A stretch of DNA of 64,000 nucleotides from Paracidovorax avenae ATCC 19860 (GCF_000176855.2 NC_015138.1:310001-374000); one strand, 5' to 3'. Counted from the stretch's first letter, positions 27,490-36,419 are shown. Notes: generated from the sequence alone by a model not told the origin. A program made the numbers and translations.

Positions 27490-28614
27490 ATGGATTCCGC
27501 CCTTCGCCAGATCATCGAACGCGTGCGCGACAGTGCGCGCGCAGGCCGTCCCTTGCGCATCCGGGGGGGCGGCACCAAGGATTTCCATGGCGGCATGCCG
27601 CTGGACGGCGAACTGCTCGACACGCGTGCCTGCACGGGCGTGGTGGACTATGAGCCGAGCGAGCTGGTGGTGACGGTGCGCGCCGGCACCCCCCTCGCCG
27701 AGCTGGAGGCACTGCTGGCCAGCCGGGGGCAGTGCCTGCCGTTCGAGCCGCCGCATTTCGGCGAGGGCGCCACCGTGGGGGGCATGGTCGCGGCAGGGCT
27801 GTCGGGCCCGGCCCGCGCGAGCACCGGGGCCGTGCGCGATTTCGTGCTCGGAGCGGAGATCGTCAACGGCCGCGCCGAATGCCTGCGCTTTGGCGGGCAG
27901 GTCATGAAGAACGTGGCGGGCTACGACGTGTCGCGGCTGATGGCCGGGGCCTGGGGCACGCTGGGCGTCGTGACCGAAGTGAGCCTCAAGGTGCTGCCCG
28001 TGCCGCCCGCGGAGGCCACGCTGTGCTTCGAGCTGCCTCAGGTCGAGGCGCTGCGGCGGCTGCAGGAATGGGGTGGCCAGCCGCTGCCGTTGAATGCCAG
28101 CCGCTGGGAGGCCGGCCTGTCCGGCGCCGCGGGCGGCGTGCTGCACTTGCGGCTGCGGGGTGCCGTGGCGGCCGTGGAGTCCGCCTGCCGCGCCCTGGGC
28201 GGGCAGCTGCAATCGCCGCAGGAGGCGGCCGCGCAGTGGGGCGCCTGCCGCGAACAGGCGCTGCCGTGGTTCGCCGGCCGGCCCGCGGGCGCCGCGCTCT
28301 GGCGCCTGTCGGTGCCGCAGTCGGCCCCGGCCCTGGCGCTGCCTGCCGGTGCATCCGGCCCGCTGGTCGAATGGCACGGCGGGCTGCGCTGGGTGCAGGC
28401 GCCGCCAGCCCTGGGGCCTGCGCTGCAGGAGGCCGCGCGTGCCGTCGGCGGTGCTGCCACGCTGTTCCGCGCCCCGGCGGAATCTCCCGAGCCGGCGGCC
28501 GGTGCCGCGCCGGCGCAGCCCGCGGACGCGGCCCTGCAGCGCATCCATGACCGGCTGCGTGCGGCCTTCGATCCCGAGGGCATCTTCAATCCCGGACGGC
28601 GGGTGGCGGGGTAG
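27490..28614 (+). CDS. glcE: Glycolate oxidase FAD-binding subunit GlcE
   Basis: The 374-residue protein has the FAD-binding PCMH fold: RIRGGGTKDFHG (23-34), VTVRAGTPLAELEALLA, GATVGGMVAAGLSGPAR and GGQVMKNVAGYDVSRLMAGAWGTLG. Together with GlcD and GlcF it oxidises glycolate to glyoxylate. ATG 27490 gives the family N-terminus; the longer frame overlaps the vgrG control region. No glcD is adjacent: the type VI island lies directly upstream on the other strand. A DUF1275 gene follows 8 nt later, then glcF. Confidence 0.92.
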   Translation: MDSALRQIIERVRDSARAGRPLRIRGGGTKDFHGGMPLDGELLDTRACTGVVDYEPSELVVTVRAGTPLAELEALLASRGQCLPFEPPHFGEGATVGGMVAAGLSGPARASTGAVRDFVLGAEIVNGRAECLRFGGQVMKNVAGYDVSRLMAGAWGTLGVVTEVSLKVLPVPPAEATLCFELPQVEALRRLQEWGGQPLPLNASRWEAGLSGAAGGVLHLRLRGAVAAVESACRALGGQLQSPQEAAAQWGACREQALPWFAGRPAGAALWRLSVPQSAPALALPAGASGPLVEWHGGLRWVQAPPALGPALQEAARAVGGAATLFRAPAESPEPAAGAAPAQPADAALQRIHDRLRAAFDPEGIFNPGRRVAG

Positions 28615-28622
28615 GCGAGGGC

Positions 28623-29393
28623 ATGCGCCTCCTGAGGCACCTCATGGGGCGGCACCGCACGCCGTCCACCAACCGGCTGCTGGGGCTGCTGCTGGCGTTC
28701 AACGCGGGTGCGGTGAACGCGGGCGGCTTCCTCGTCGTGCACAGCTACACCTCGCACATGACGGGGTTCCTGTCCACCGTGGCCGACAACCTCGTGCTGG
28801 GCAACATGGCCCTGGTGCTGGCCGCCGTGGGCACGCTATGGGCGTTCATGTCGGGAGCGGGCACCACCGCGATCATGGTGAACTGGGCGCGCCACCACCG
28901 GCTGCGCAGCGGGTTCGCGCTGCCGCTGCTCCTGGAGGCCGTGCTGATGCTGCTGTTCGGGCTCATGGGCGCGATCACCCTGGGCTGGCCCACCCCGTTC
29001 TCGGTGCCGCTCACGGTGCTGCTGCTGGCCTTCCTCATGGGGCTGCAGAACGCGGTGGTGACCAAGATGTCTTCCGCCCAGATCCGCACCACGCACATGA
29101 CGGGCGTGGCCACCGACCTGGGCATCGAGATGGGCAAGATGCTCTACTGGAACCGGCGCGGCACGCCGCCGGAAGCGCACGTGCATTCCAACCGCGCCCG
29201 GCTGGTGCTGTTCGCGAGCCTGCTGGGCATGTTCACGGCCGGCGGCATCGTGGGCGCGGCCGGCTTCAAGCACGTGGGCTTCGTCTGGGTGGTGCCGCTG
29301 GCGGCGGTGCTGCTGGGGCTCGCGCTGCCGCCGCTCGCCTCGGATTTCGGGCACCTGGCCGCGCTGTGGCGCGCGCGCCGCCATCGCCCTTGA
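28623..29393 (+). CDS. DUF1275 (YoaK-like) membrane protein
   Basis: The 256-residue polytopic protein has about six hydrophobic segments and the DUF1275 signature LLAFNAGAVNAGGFLVVHSYTSHMTG near 22-47, plus QNAVVTKMSSAQIRTTHMTGVATDLG later. Family function is unknown. It lies 8 nt after glcE and 46 nt before glcF on the same strand, so it is part of the glc transcription unit; a link to glycolate or a related acid is inferred only from position. Confidence 0.88.
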   Translation: MRLLRHLMGRHRTPSTNRLLGLLLAFNAGAVNAGGFLVVHSYTSHMTGFLSTVADNLVLGNMALVLAAVGTLWAFMSGAGTTAIMVNWARHHRLRSGFALPLLLEAVLMLLFGLMGAITLGWPTPFSVPLTVLLLAFLMGLQNAVVTKMSSAQIRTTHMTGVATDLGIEMGKMLYWNRRGTPPEAHVHSNRARLVLFASLLGMFTAGGIVGAAGFKHVGFVWVVPLAAVLLGLALPPLASDFGHLAALWRARRHRP

Positions 29394-29439
29394 GCGCCCT
29401 GCGGGCCGACACCACGACCTTCCCACGACAACGATCACC

Positions 29440-30699
29440 ATGCAAACCCGACTCGCCCCCGAATTCCAGGACACGCCCGAAGGCCGCGAGGCCGAGGGCA
29501 TCCTGCGCAAGTGCGTGCACTGCGGCTTCTGCACCGCCACGTGCCCGACCTACCAGTTGCTCGGCGACGAGCTGGACGGGCCGCGCGGGCGCATCTACCT
29601 CATCAAGCAGGTGCTGGAAGGGGAGACACCCACGCGCAAGACGCAACTGCACCTGGACCGCTGCCTGACCTGCCGCAACTGCGAGACGACCTGCCCGAGC
29701 GGCGTGCAGTACGGGCGCCTGGTGGATATCGGCCGGCGCATCGTCGAGGACAAGGTGCCGCGGCCGCTGCCCGAGCGCGCGCGCCGCTGGGCATTGAAGG
29801 AGGGCCTGCCTTCGCCGCTCTTCAAGCCGGCCCTGAAGGCCGGCCAGGCCGTGCGCGGGCTGCTGCCTGCCACGCTGCGCGCCAAGGTGCCGCGCCCCCA
29901 GGAGGCCGGCGCCTGGCCGGTGCGCGAGCACGCGCGCAAGGTGCTCATGCTCGCGGGCTGCGTGCAGCCGGCGATGCTGCCCAATGTGAACCGCGCCACG
30001 GCGCGCGTGCTGGACGCCGCGGGCATCCAGACCGTGATCGCCGCCGGCGAGGGCTGCTGTGGCGCGGTGAAGTTCCACCTCAACGACCAGGACGGCGGCC
30101 TCGCGCAGATGCGCGCCAACATCGATGCCTGGTGGCCGCACGTGGAGGCGGGCGGCGTGGAGGCGATCGTGCTCAATGCCTCGGGCTGCGGCGCAACGGT
30201 CAAGGAGTACGGCCACCTGCTGCGCCACGACCCGGCCTACGCCGCGCGGGCGGAGCGCGTCAGCGCGCTGGCGCGGGACCTGTCCGAGCTGCTGCCGGAC
30301 ATGCTGCCCGCGCTCGCCGAGCGGCTGCAGGGGCGGATCGATCCCCCGCGCGCGCTGCTCGCCTACCACCCACCCTGCACGCTGCAGCACGGCCAGAAAC
30401 TGCGCGGCGGGGTGGAGGCCCACCTGGCCCGCCTGGGCTTCCGCCTGCGCGTGGCGCGCACGGAGTCGCACCTGTGCTGCGGTTCCGCCGGCACCTACTC
30501 GCTGCTGCAGCCGGAGATCGCCGGCCAGTTGCGCGACCGCAAGCTCGGCGCGCTGGACGAGGCCTGCGCGGAGGAGCCGCCCGCGGCCATCCTCTCGGCC
30601 AATATCGGCTGCATCACGCACCTGCAGAGCGGCACCCAGGTGCCCGTGCGGCACTGGGTGGAGGTGCTCGACGAGGCCCTGCGGCCGGGCGCCGTCTAG
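29440..30699 (+). CDS. glcF: Glycolate oxidase iron-sulfur subunit GlcF
   Basis: The 419-residue protein carries two 4Fe-4S ferredoxin motifs, CVHCGFCTATCP near residue 25 and CLTCRNCETTCP near 75, then two CCG-type (DUF224) heterodisulfide-reductase-like repeats (AGCVQPAM...GEGCCGAVKFH and HPPCTLQH...CCGSAGTYSLL). It passes electrons from glycolate oxidation to the respiratory chain. The length and motif order are exact for GlcF. Confidence 0.95.
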   Translation: MQTRLAPEFQDTPEGREAEGILRKCVHCGFCTATCPTYQLLGDELDGPRGRIYLIKQVLEGETPTRKTQLHLDRCLTCRNCETTCPSGVQYGRLVDIGRRIVEDKVPRPLPERARRWALKEGLPSPLFKPALKAGQAVRGLLPATLRAKVPRPQEAGAWPVREHARKVLMLAGCVQPAMLPNVNRATARVLDAAGIQTVIAAGEGCCGAVKFHLNDQDGGLAQMRANIDAWWPHVEAGGVEAIVLNASGCGATVKEYGHLLRHDPAYAARAERVSALARDLSELLPDMLPALAERLQGRIDPPRALLAYHPPCTLQHGQKLRGGVEAHLARLGFRLRVARTESHLCCGSAGTYSLLQPEIAGQLRDRKLGALDEACAEEPPAAILSANIGCITHLQSGTQVPVRHWVEVLDEALRPGAV

Positions 30700-30810
30700 C
30701 GCCGCGCAGGGGCCGGGCGCGGCAAACTGGCATGATGGCGGGTTTTACGCCGCGTGGCCATGCCGCGCAGCCGGGCCGCACGCCCTGACCAGACCGCATC
30801 CTTGATTGCC

Positions 30811-31722
30811 ATGACCGACAACGCGACCGCAGAAGCAACCCAGAACCCCGTCCCCGCCGCAGCGGGCGACGCGCAGGCCGCGGCAGGCCGCGAAGACGCA
30901 ATGGACAATGCCGCGCCGGCCGCCACCGGCGATGCTGCCGAGGCCGGCAGCGAAGGCCGCGCCCCCCGCGCCGGCCGCCGTGGAGGCCGGGGCCGCGGAG
31001 GCGCCCGCAACCGCTCCGCGGGCGATCCCGCCGCCGCGCCAGGCCCTGCCGCGCCGCAGGCCCAGGGCCCGCGCCGCACCCATCCCGTGCTGGAGCAACT
31101 GGCAGGGTTCTATCCGCACCTCTTCGGCGCGCAGTTCCTGCCGCTCAAGCGCGGCATCTTCCAGGACCTGCAGGACGCCCACCCCGGCGCCTTCGAGAAG
31201 GACGACCTGAAGGCCGCGCTGGGCATCCATACCCGCTCCACCCGCTACCTGCAGGTGGTGGCCGAGGGCCGCCCGCGGCACGACCTGCAGGGCCAGGCCG
31301 TTGAGGCCATGGCGCCCGAGCACGTGCACCACGCGCTGCTGGAGGTCTTTCGCCGCAAGAAGCCGCGCGACGGCGAGGACCTCACCGCCAAGCTGCGCCG
31401 CCGCATCGCCCAGGCGTACGAAGCATCGGGCCTCACGCGCGAAGCCTACGACGCGCTGGTGCGTGGCCGCGACGAGCGCGCCAATGCCGTGCTGGACGAA
31501 GCCTTCGCCGAAGTCGCCGAGCGCGACGCCAAGGCCGAGGCCCTGCTGCGCGCCTTCGAGGCCAGCGGCAGCACGGTGGAACAGTTCGCCGACATGTACG
31601 GCCTGCAGCCGCGGGCGGCCGAGCGGCTGCTGCAGCGTGCGCGCCAGATGCGTGCAGCGCCCGTGGCTGCACCCGCACCAGCGGCCCCGGAAGCTCCGGA
31701 GCCCCCGCCGGCCGAGGCCTGA
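30811..31722 (+). CDS. ProQ/FinO-family RNA chaperone
   Basis: The 303-residue protein has a disordered N-terminus (1-85) with an RGG/RGR-rich basic patch (RRGGRGRGGARNRS), then a ProQ/FinO domain (about 90-200: HPVLEQLAGFYPHLFG, PLKRGIFQDL, LGIHTRSTRYLQ) and an acidic/Pro C-terminus. ProQ-family proteins bind structured RNAs and 3' ends and stabilise small RNAs. ATG 30811 is chosen; the frame extends upstream 19 residues to 30754 without family character. It is convergent with the secreted repeat protein genes. Confidence 0.9.
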   Translation: MTDNATAEATQNPVPAAAGDAQAAAGREDAMDNAAPAATGDAAEAGSEGRAPRAGRRGGRGRGGARNRSAGDPAAAPGPAAPQAQGPRRTHPVLEQLAGFYPHLFGAQFLPLKRGIFQDLQDAHPGAFEKDDLKAALGIHTRSTRYLQVVAEGRPRHDLQGQAVEAMAPEHVHHALLEVFRRKKPRDGEDLTAKLRRRIAQAYEASGLTREAYDALVRGRDERANAVLDEAFAEVAERDAKAEALLRAFEASGSTVEQFADMYGLQPRAAERLLQRARQMRAAPVAAPAPAAPEAPEPPPAEA

Positions 31723-31753
31723 GCCGCCCGGCCAGCATTCGCGCTGCGGCTTT

Positions 31754-33367
31754 TCAGCGGGGCTGCTGCAGCTCGTCGCGGGTGCAGAGGCGGCTGTTGC
31801 TGCCCATGCACCCTGCCGTGATGAGGTACGGCACGTTGGCTGAATGGAGCAGGGAGCCGCGCAGCATGCCATTGGCGTCCACCGTGAAATATCCGCTGCG
31901 GTATTCGGTGTTCGTTCCGCCTTCGGAGGCCTGGCAGTTCAGTGAACCGGACGTCGCCAGTCCATTGCCAGCGAGGTCGTAGGTACCCCGGTACTGGCAG
32001 TTCTTGTAGGTCCCCATGGCAATGGTGTCCATGCGAAACACGCCGTTGCGTGCGACGAGGTCGATGGCGATCGAATCGCTGGCAGGGTAGGGGGAGCGGT
32101 AGCCCTGGCCCGCGAAGGCCTTGTCAAAGCGCGCGGTGTGATCTTCATAGCGGTAGCGCGAGATGCGCCGCGGCGTGTCGCCAGGCAGCGTGATGGTGCC
32201 CGTGGTGGGGCTGTTCAGCACCAGTTGCGCGGTCCCCACGCTCGCGGCCTCCTGCCCGGGAGTGACGGCCCCTCCGATCACGGGGCCGTTGCGGAACTCC
32301 TTGAGGGGGATCTCGTAGTTGCGTACCTGCACCATGTCCACCGGAGCGGAGCCCTGCAGGAACAGGGAGGAGCCGTCGGCGCGGTATCCGAGGTACGACA
32401 CGATCAGCGCCCCGCTGCCGGGCAGGTTCTCGATCTGCAGGCTGCGCCCCGGCCGTCCGTTCAGTTCGTCGTCGAAGCTCCACATTCCCGTCTGCAGTGA
32501 GAAGCCGCCGTAGAAGTGCGTCGAGCAGGGCGCGGGCGTGCCGGGGTGGACCGCGCCAGTCATCCAGCAGGCGCCTGCCGCGATGACGCTGGCGCCGTCG
32601 ATCTCCATCTTTCCGGAGAGAAAGCCCTGGCTGTCGAACCGGAGTTGTTCGATCTTGTAGGTGCCCTGCTGCTGCGCGCCGGAGGCATCCGTGCAGACCT
32701 TCGTGCCTTGCGAGGCCAGGCTCCCGCCCTGCACCTGGTAGGGGCCTGAATAGGCACAGAGGCTGCCGTCGCTGCTGCTGAGCTGTTCCAGCCGGAGGTT
32801 GCTGTCGGACAGCCGCATCCGGTACGTTGCCGTCCGGGGTGACCGGCTCGCCTGGGAATACAGCCCGATCTCGATCTGCCGGTCGAAATCGCGGGACAGT
32901 TGCTGGTTGCCATACGTGAAGCGGGAGATGCGCCGCGGCGCCTCGCCCGGCAGCGTCACGGTGCCGGAGGTGGGCGTGTCGAAAGCCAGGCGCAGCGTGC
33001 CGACGCTGCCCGCCACCTCGCCGTTGGCGGCTCCCCCGCCGATCACCGGGCCGTTGCGGAACTCGCGCAACTCGCCCGTGAAGTTGTTGTCGTCCTGCGC
33101 GCGGTAGCCGCTCGCCTGCAGGAAGAGCGCCGAGCCGTCGGCGCGGTAGCCCAGGTAGGAGACGACCATGCCGCGGCCCAGCTGGGTGTCGATCTGCAAA
33201 CTGCGGCCGGGCTGGCCGGTGAGTTCGCCATCGAAGGCCCACATGCCGGGCTCGGGCTCTGCCGATGCGGTGCCTTGCGCGAAGGCCGGCGCGGCTCCGG
33301 TGGCGGCCAGGGCCGCGAGAAGCGCAGGCACCAGGGCGCTGCGGATGGATGGAATGGCAATTTTCAT
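31754..33367 (-). CDS. Secreted two-domain repeat protein, paralogue 1
   Basis: I do not recognise this family. The 537-residue protein has a signal peptide ending AFA (residue 30). It contains two copies of one domain of about 240 residues, starting at 40 (PGMWAFDGEL) and 294 (TGMWSFDDEL). Each copy has G-PGRSLQI, VSYLGYRADGS-LFLQ, EFRNGPVIGG, SVGT, PT-GT-TLPG and RRISR blocks. Cysteines in GSLCAYSGPYQ and KVCTDASG suggest disulfides. The pattern suggests beta-rich periplasmic or surface domains. A paralogue lies 43 bp upstream in the same direction, probably cotranscribed. Confidence 0.85.
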   Translation of the reverse strand: MKIAIPSIRSALVPALLAALAATGAAPAFAQGTASAEPEPGMWAFDGELTGQPGRSLQIDTQLGRGMVVSYLGYRADGSALFLQASGYRAQDDNNFTGELREFRNGPVIGGGAANGEVAGSVGTLRLAFDTPTSGTVTLPGEAPRRISRFTYGNQQLSRDFDRQIEIGLYSQASRSPRTATYRMRLSDSNLRLEQLSSSDGSLCAYSGPYQVQGGSLASQGTKVCTDASGAQQQGTYKIEQLRFDSQGFLSGKMEIDGASVIAAGACWMTGAVHPGTPAPCSTHFYGGFSLQTGMWSFDDELNGRPGRSLQIENLPGSGALIVSYLGYRADGSSLFLQGSAPVDMVQVRNYEIPLKEFRNGPVIGGAVTPGQEAASVGTAQLVLNSPTTGTITLPGDTPRRISRYRYEDHTARFDKAFAGQGYRSPYPASDSIAIDLVARNGVFRMDTIAMGTYKNCQYRGTYDLAGNGLATSGSLNCQASEGGTNTEYRSGYFTVDANGMLRGSLLHSANVPYLITAGCMGSNSRLCTRDELQQPR

Positions 33368-33410
33368 GATGGCGGTCTCAGAGTGGCTGGTCGATGGTCG
33401 TCCGGGCGTC

Positions 33411-34991
33411 TCACCGGCCGGTGACCAGCCGCGTGCCCTCGGCTTCCTCGATCCTTCCGCGCAGCAGCCCGTTGCGGTCCACGGTCAGGTCGGTGATGCG
33501 GTAGGGGGTGTCGGTGGTAGTGGTGCCGCCGTCGCTGAAGCAGGTGCGGGTGCCTTCCGAGGCCAGTCCGTTGCCGGCCAGGCGGTAGGTGCCCTTGTAT
33601 TCGCAATAGTTGCCGGTCGTGGGCGTTGCCTTCATCTGGAAGACATCGCTGCGTGCGGCGATATCGAGCAGGGTCCGCATGCCTTCGTAGTTCCCGAACG
33701 GATACACGTAGGCGGCGAAGGCCCTGTTGAAGCGTTCGGTGTGGTCTTCGTAGCGATAGCGGGAAATACGGCGCGGCGTGGACTCGAAGGGCAGTTTGAT
33801 CGTGCCCGTGGTGGGGCTGTCGAAATCCAGCTGCGCTTCGCCCACCGTCGAGGCCTCTTCGCCGGATGACGCGGGTCCGCCGATCGCCGGGCCGTTGCGG
33901 TATTCCTTCAGGATGACGGAGTAACGGGTAGCCGCGGCGCGGTCCGGCGTGACACCCTGCAGGAACATCGACGAGCCATCGGGGCGGTACCCGAGGTACG
34001 AGACGAACATCGTCCGGCTGCCATCCTGCGCATCGATCTGCAGGCTGCGGCCGGGCCGTCCGTCCAATTCGTCGTCGAAGCTCCACATTCCCGGCTGAAC
34101 CACGGCATAGCTGCGCCGGACGGTGGCGCAGGTCAGGGGGCTGTCGAGGAAGACGGCTCCCGCTCTGCAAGGGCCCATCAGGTAGGTCGTGCTGTCGCCG
34201 GAACGCAGCGTGCCGGTGAAGATCCCGTAACTGTCTATGGAGAAGCGCTCCGCACGAAAGGTGCTGCTGCGCTGCGTACCGTTCGCATCGGTGCAGACCC
34301 TGGTGCCCTCGGACTCCACCCCCGCGCCGCGGGGCTGGTACGGGCCCGAATATGTGCACAGGCTGCCGTCCGACGTGGTCTGCTGGCGCAGGCGGAACGT
34401 ACCCTGGGCGAGTTGCATATCGTAGTTCTGGACGTTGATGGGCTGGGGCTGTGCGAAGGCCGCCAGGATGAAATCTCTCCGGAATGGTTCGTTCCACAAG
34501 GTCTGGTACGTCAGCCGCGAGATGCGCCGCGGCACGTCGCCGGGCAGCGTCACGGTACCGGACGTGGGAGTGTCGAAGCTGAGCTGGACGGTGCCCAGGC
34601 TGGCAGCCGGCTCTCCGTTGCCGGTGGATCCGCCGATCACGGGGCCGTTGCGGAACTCCTGCAGCGTGCCGGTGAACGCGGTGCTGCCCGCCGGACGCAG
34701 GCCGCTCGCCTGCAGGAAGAGGGAGGATCCATTGGACCGGTAGCCCACGTAGGAGACGACCATGCCCTGGCCTTCCTGGGTGTCGATCTGCAGGCCGCGT
34801 CCCGGCTTGCCATTCTGCTCGCCGTCGAAGGCCCACATGCCGGGCTCGGGCTCCGCGCCCGCCGCCGCGGTGGTTTGCGCCCAGGCCGGTGCGACGCCTG
34901 CCGCGGAAGCGGCCAGGGCAAGCGCGCACGCCAGAGCAAGGCGTGCCGGGCGAGCACGCCGGAGTGGGCGGGCGATGGTGGTGTTCTGCAT
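33411..34991 (-). CDS. Secreted two-domain repeat protein, paralogue 2
   Basis: The 526-residue protein has a signal peptide ending AWA (residue 38) and the same two-domain build as its neighbour: domain copies start at 50 (PGMWAFDGEQ) and 300 (PGMWSFDDEL). The first halves of the two proteins resemble each other more than they resemble the second halves (WAFDGE against WSFDDE), so the internal duplication came before the gene duplication. Cysteine-bearing motifs GSLCTYSGPYQ and RVCTDANG match paralogue 1. No enzyme motif was seen. The upstream gap carries strong hairpins. Confidence 0.85.
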   Translation of the reverse strand: MQNTTIARPLRRARPARLALACALALAASAAGVAPAWAQTTAAAGAEPEPGMWAFDGEQNGKPGRGLQIDTQEGQGMVVSYVGYRSNGSSLFLQASGLRPAGSTAFTGTLQEFRNGPVIGGSTGNGEPAASLGTVQLSFDTPTSGTVTLPGDVPRRISRLTYQTLWNEPFRRDFILAAFAQPQPINVQNYDMQLAQGTFRLRQQTTSDGSLCTYSGPYQPRGAGVESEGTRVCTDANGTQRSSTFRAERFSIDSYGIFTGTLRSGDSTTYLMGPCRAGAVFLDSPLTCATVRRSYAVVQPGMWSFDDELDGRPGRSLQIDAQDGSRTMFVSYLGYRPDGSSMFLQGVTPDRAAATRYSVILKEYRNGPAIGGPASSGEEASTVGEAQLDFDSPTTGTIKLPFESTPRRISRYRYEDHTERFNRAFAAYVYPFGNYEGMRTLLDIAARSDVFQMKATPTTGNYCEYKGTYRLAGNGLASEGTRTCFSDGGTTTTDTPYRITDLTVDRNGLLRGRIEEAEGTRLVTGR

Positions 34992-35058
34992 GGGTTGTCC
35001 CTCCTGTGCATGGTGGCGTGAATGCGAAGTATTTACTAAAGCGTAAAACGCGCTTCCT

Positions 35059-35079
35059 GCCTACCCCTCCTGGGTAGGC
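35059..35079. promoter_or_regulatory. Hairpin/inverted repeat 1 in divergent gap
   Basis: GCCTACCC-CTCCT-GGGTAGGC is a perfect 8-bp inverted repeat in the gap 34992-35219 between paralogue 2 and the glycine-zipper gene. It could be an operator or an RNA hairpin. Confidence 0.45.
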
Positions 35080-35082
35080 TTC

Positions 35083-35100
35083 TGGTATCAATGGATACCA
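35083..35100. promoter_or_regulatory. Hairpin/inverted repeat 2 in divergent gap
   Basis: TGGTATC-AATG-GATACCA is a perfect 7-bp inverted repeat only 3 nt after the previous one, in AT-rich surroundings. The symmetry without a T-tract suits a regulator site at least as well as a terminator. Confidence 0.45.
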
Positions 35101-35219
35101 AAAATGACCTTTGTGACGGGTCGTTGCGCAACCTTCGCGGCCTGCGCTGGTACGGTTGGCACCAGCCCCAGGGCACCATTTTTCGGGAGCCGGGCGCGTC
35201 AGAACGGGCAGGAGGAGAC

Positions 35220-35933
35220 ATGACCACCGACAACGACAATTCCGTCAAGGACCGCTCAGCGTTCGAGACAGCCGTCTGGATGCTCAAGGTGGAGATGGGC
35301 AATGCCGGCGCGCACATGACCATCGACGGCAATGCCCGGCTCGCCTATACCCGCCAGATCGACGCCATGGCCAATGAACTGCGCACCCAGGCCCTGTCGG
35401 GGCGCATCACCTGGGCGCAGGCCGCGCAGCAGGCGCAGGACACGCGCAACGTGATCATGGAAGTGATCCGCGGGCGCAGCACTCCCTTCGGGCGGGCCAT
35501 GGCACAGCAGCTCAAGGCCGAAGGCAAGACGCTCAACGAACTCATCGCGCGCAAGGTGCAGCAGCTGCATGGGCCGGGCGCGCAGTTCGACCGGCTCACG
35601 GCGGCGCAGCAGAACGGCGTCTATGCGGAGATCGTGAAGTCGGCTGGCAAATCCAATCCGCGCGTCACCCAGACCATGCGGGGGCTGTCGCGCGCGGGGC
35701 GGGGGCTCATCGTGCTGTCGCTGGCGCTGTCGGTGTACAACGTGGCGACGGCGCAGGACAAGGTCGCGGCGACCGGCCGCGAGGTGGCCGTGACCGGCGC
35801 GGGCATCGGCGGCGGCATGGCCGGCGGCGCGCTCGCGGGCCTGGCCTGCGGTCCGGGGGCGCCGGTCTGCGTGGCGGTCGGTGCCTTCGTGGGGGGCGCA
35901 CTGGCCGCCTTCGGTGTGGACATGCTCTGGTGA
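35220..35933 (+). CDS. Glycine-zipper protein, candidate membrane-active toxin
   Basis: I do not recognise a named family. The 237-residue protein has a helical soluble N-terminus (1-155), a hydrophobic segment at about 160-178 and a long glycine-zipper hydrophobic region at 190-232 (GAGIGGGMAGGALAGLACG, then AVGAFVGGALAAFGVD). There is no signal peptide. Such C-terminal glycine zippers occur in pore-forming or membrane-disrupting antibacterial effectors, so that role is a possibility (inference). AGGAGG before ATG 35220 is a strong ribosome site; the 43 extra upstream residues overlap hairpins. A soluble protein gene follows 12 nt later. Confidence 0.78.
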   Translation: MTTDNDNSVKDRSAFETAVWMLKVEMGNAGAHMTIDGNARLAYTRQIDAMANELRTQALSGRITWAQAAQQAQDTRNVIMEVIRGRSTPFGRAMAQQLKAEGKTLNELIARKVQQLHGPGAQFDRLTAAQQNGVYAEIVKSAGKSNPRVTQTMRGLSRAGRGLIVLSLALSVYNVATAQDKVAATGREVAVTGAGIGGGMAGGALAGLACGPGAPVCVAVGAFVGGALAAFGVDMLW

Positions 35934-35945
35934 GGCGCCCGGTCC

Positions 35946-36419
35946 ATGGATGTCCTCGCTCCCGAAGAACTGTCCCTCCATCTCCTGCGGGAGGCCGACG
36001 CGCGGCACAAGCCACTGAGCGACATCGTGCTGGCCGGCCAGCGCACCGGCCGCACCGTGGAGGCCGCGCTACTGGAGGCCGCGTTCCGCTGCGACAGCGG
36101 CTATCTGCTGTTCACCACCGACGACGTGCCGGACGAGGAATTCCTCGGCATTCACCTCTTCAGCCCCAGCCTGGAACTGCTGGACTCCGCCACCCTCGGC
36201 GGCATGTATTCCACCGGCAGTTTCCTGCTGCTGGGCGTGGAGGGAACGGACACGGTGCGGTTCCGGTTCATCGGCGGCACGGACTGGCGGCTGAGGGTGC
36301 TGCCGCGGCCCCGCCTGCGCGTGCCCCTGATGCCGGAGGCGCGCGGGGTCTCCAGGCCGCTGGGGTTCTCCCGGCGTTTCGAGATCACCGGGCGGCCCCA
36401 GCGCGAGCTGTCCGACTGA
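35946..36419 (+). CDS. Soluble partner of the glycine-zipper protein, unrecognised
   Basis: The 157-residue protein has no signal peptide or membrane segment. It starts with helices (LAPEELSLHLLREADARHK) and goes on to beta-strands with FRFIGGTDWRLRVLPRPRLRVP and a Pro/Arg-rich end. It begins 12 nt after the glycine-zipper stop and is surely cotranscribed. It could be an immunity, chaperone or adaptor protein for that gene; a soluble protein would be unusual as immunity to an inner-membrane pore, so chaperone is as likely. It converges on the glutathione peroxidase gene. Confidence 0.75.
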   Translation: MDVLAPEELSLHLLREADARHKPLSDIVLAGQRTGRTVEAALLEAAFRCDSGYLLFTTDDVPDEEFLGIHLFSPSLELLDSATLGGMYSTGSFLLLGVEGTDTVRFRFIGGTDWRLRVLPRPRLRVPLMPEARGVSRPLGFSRRFEITGRPQRELSD

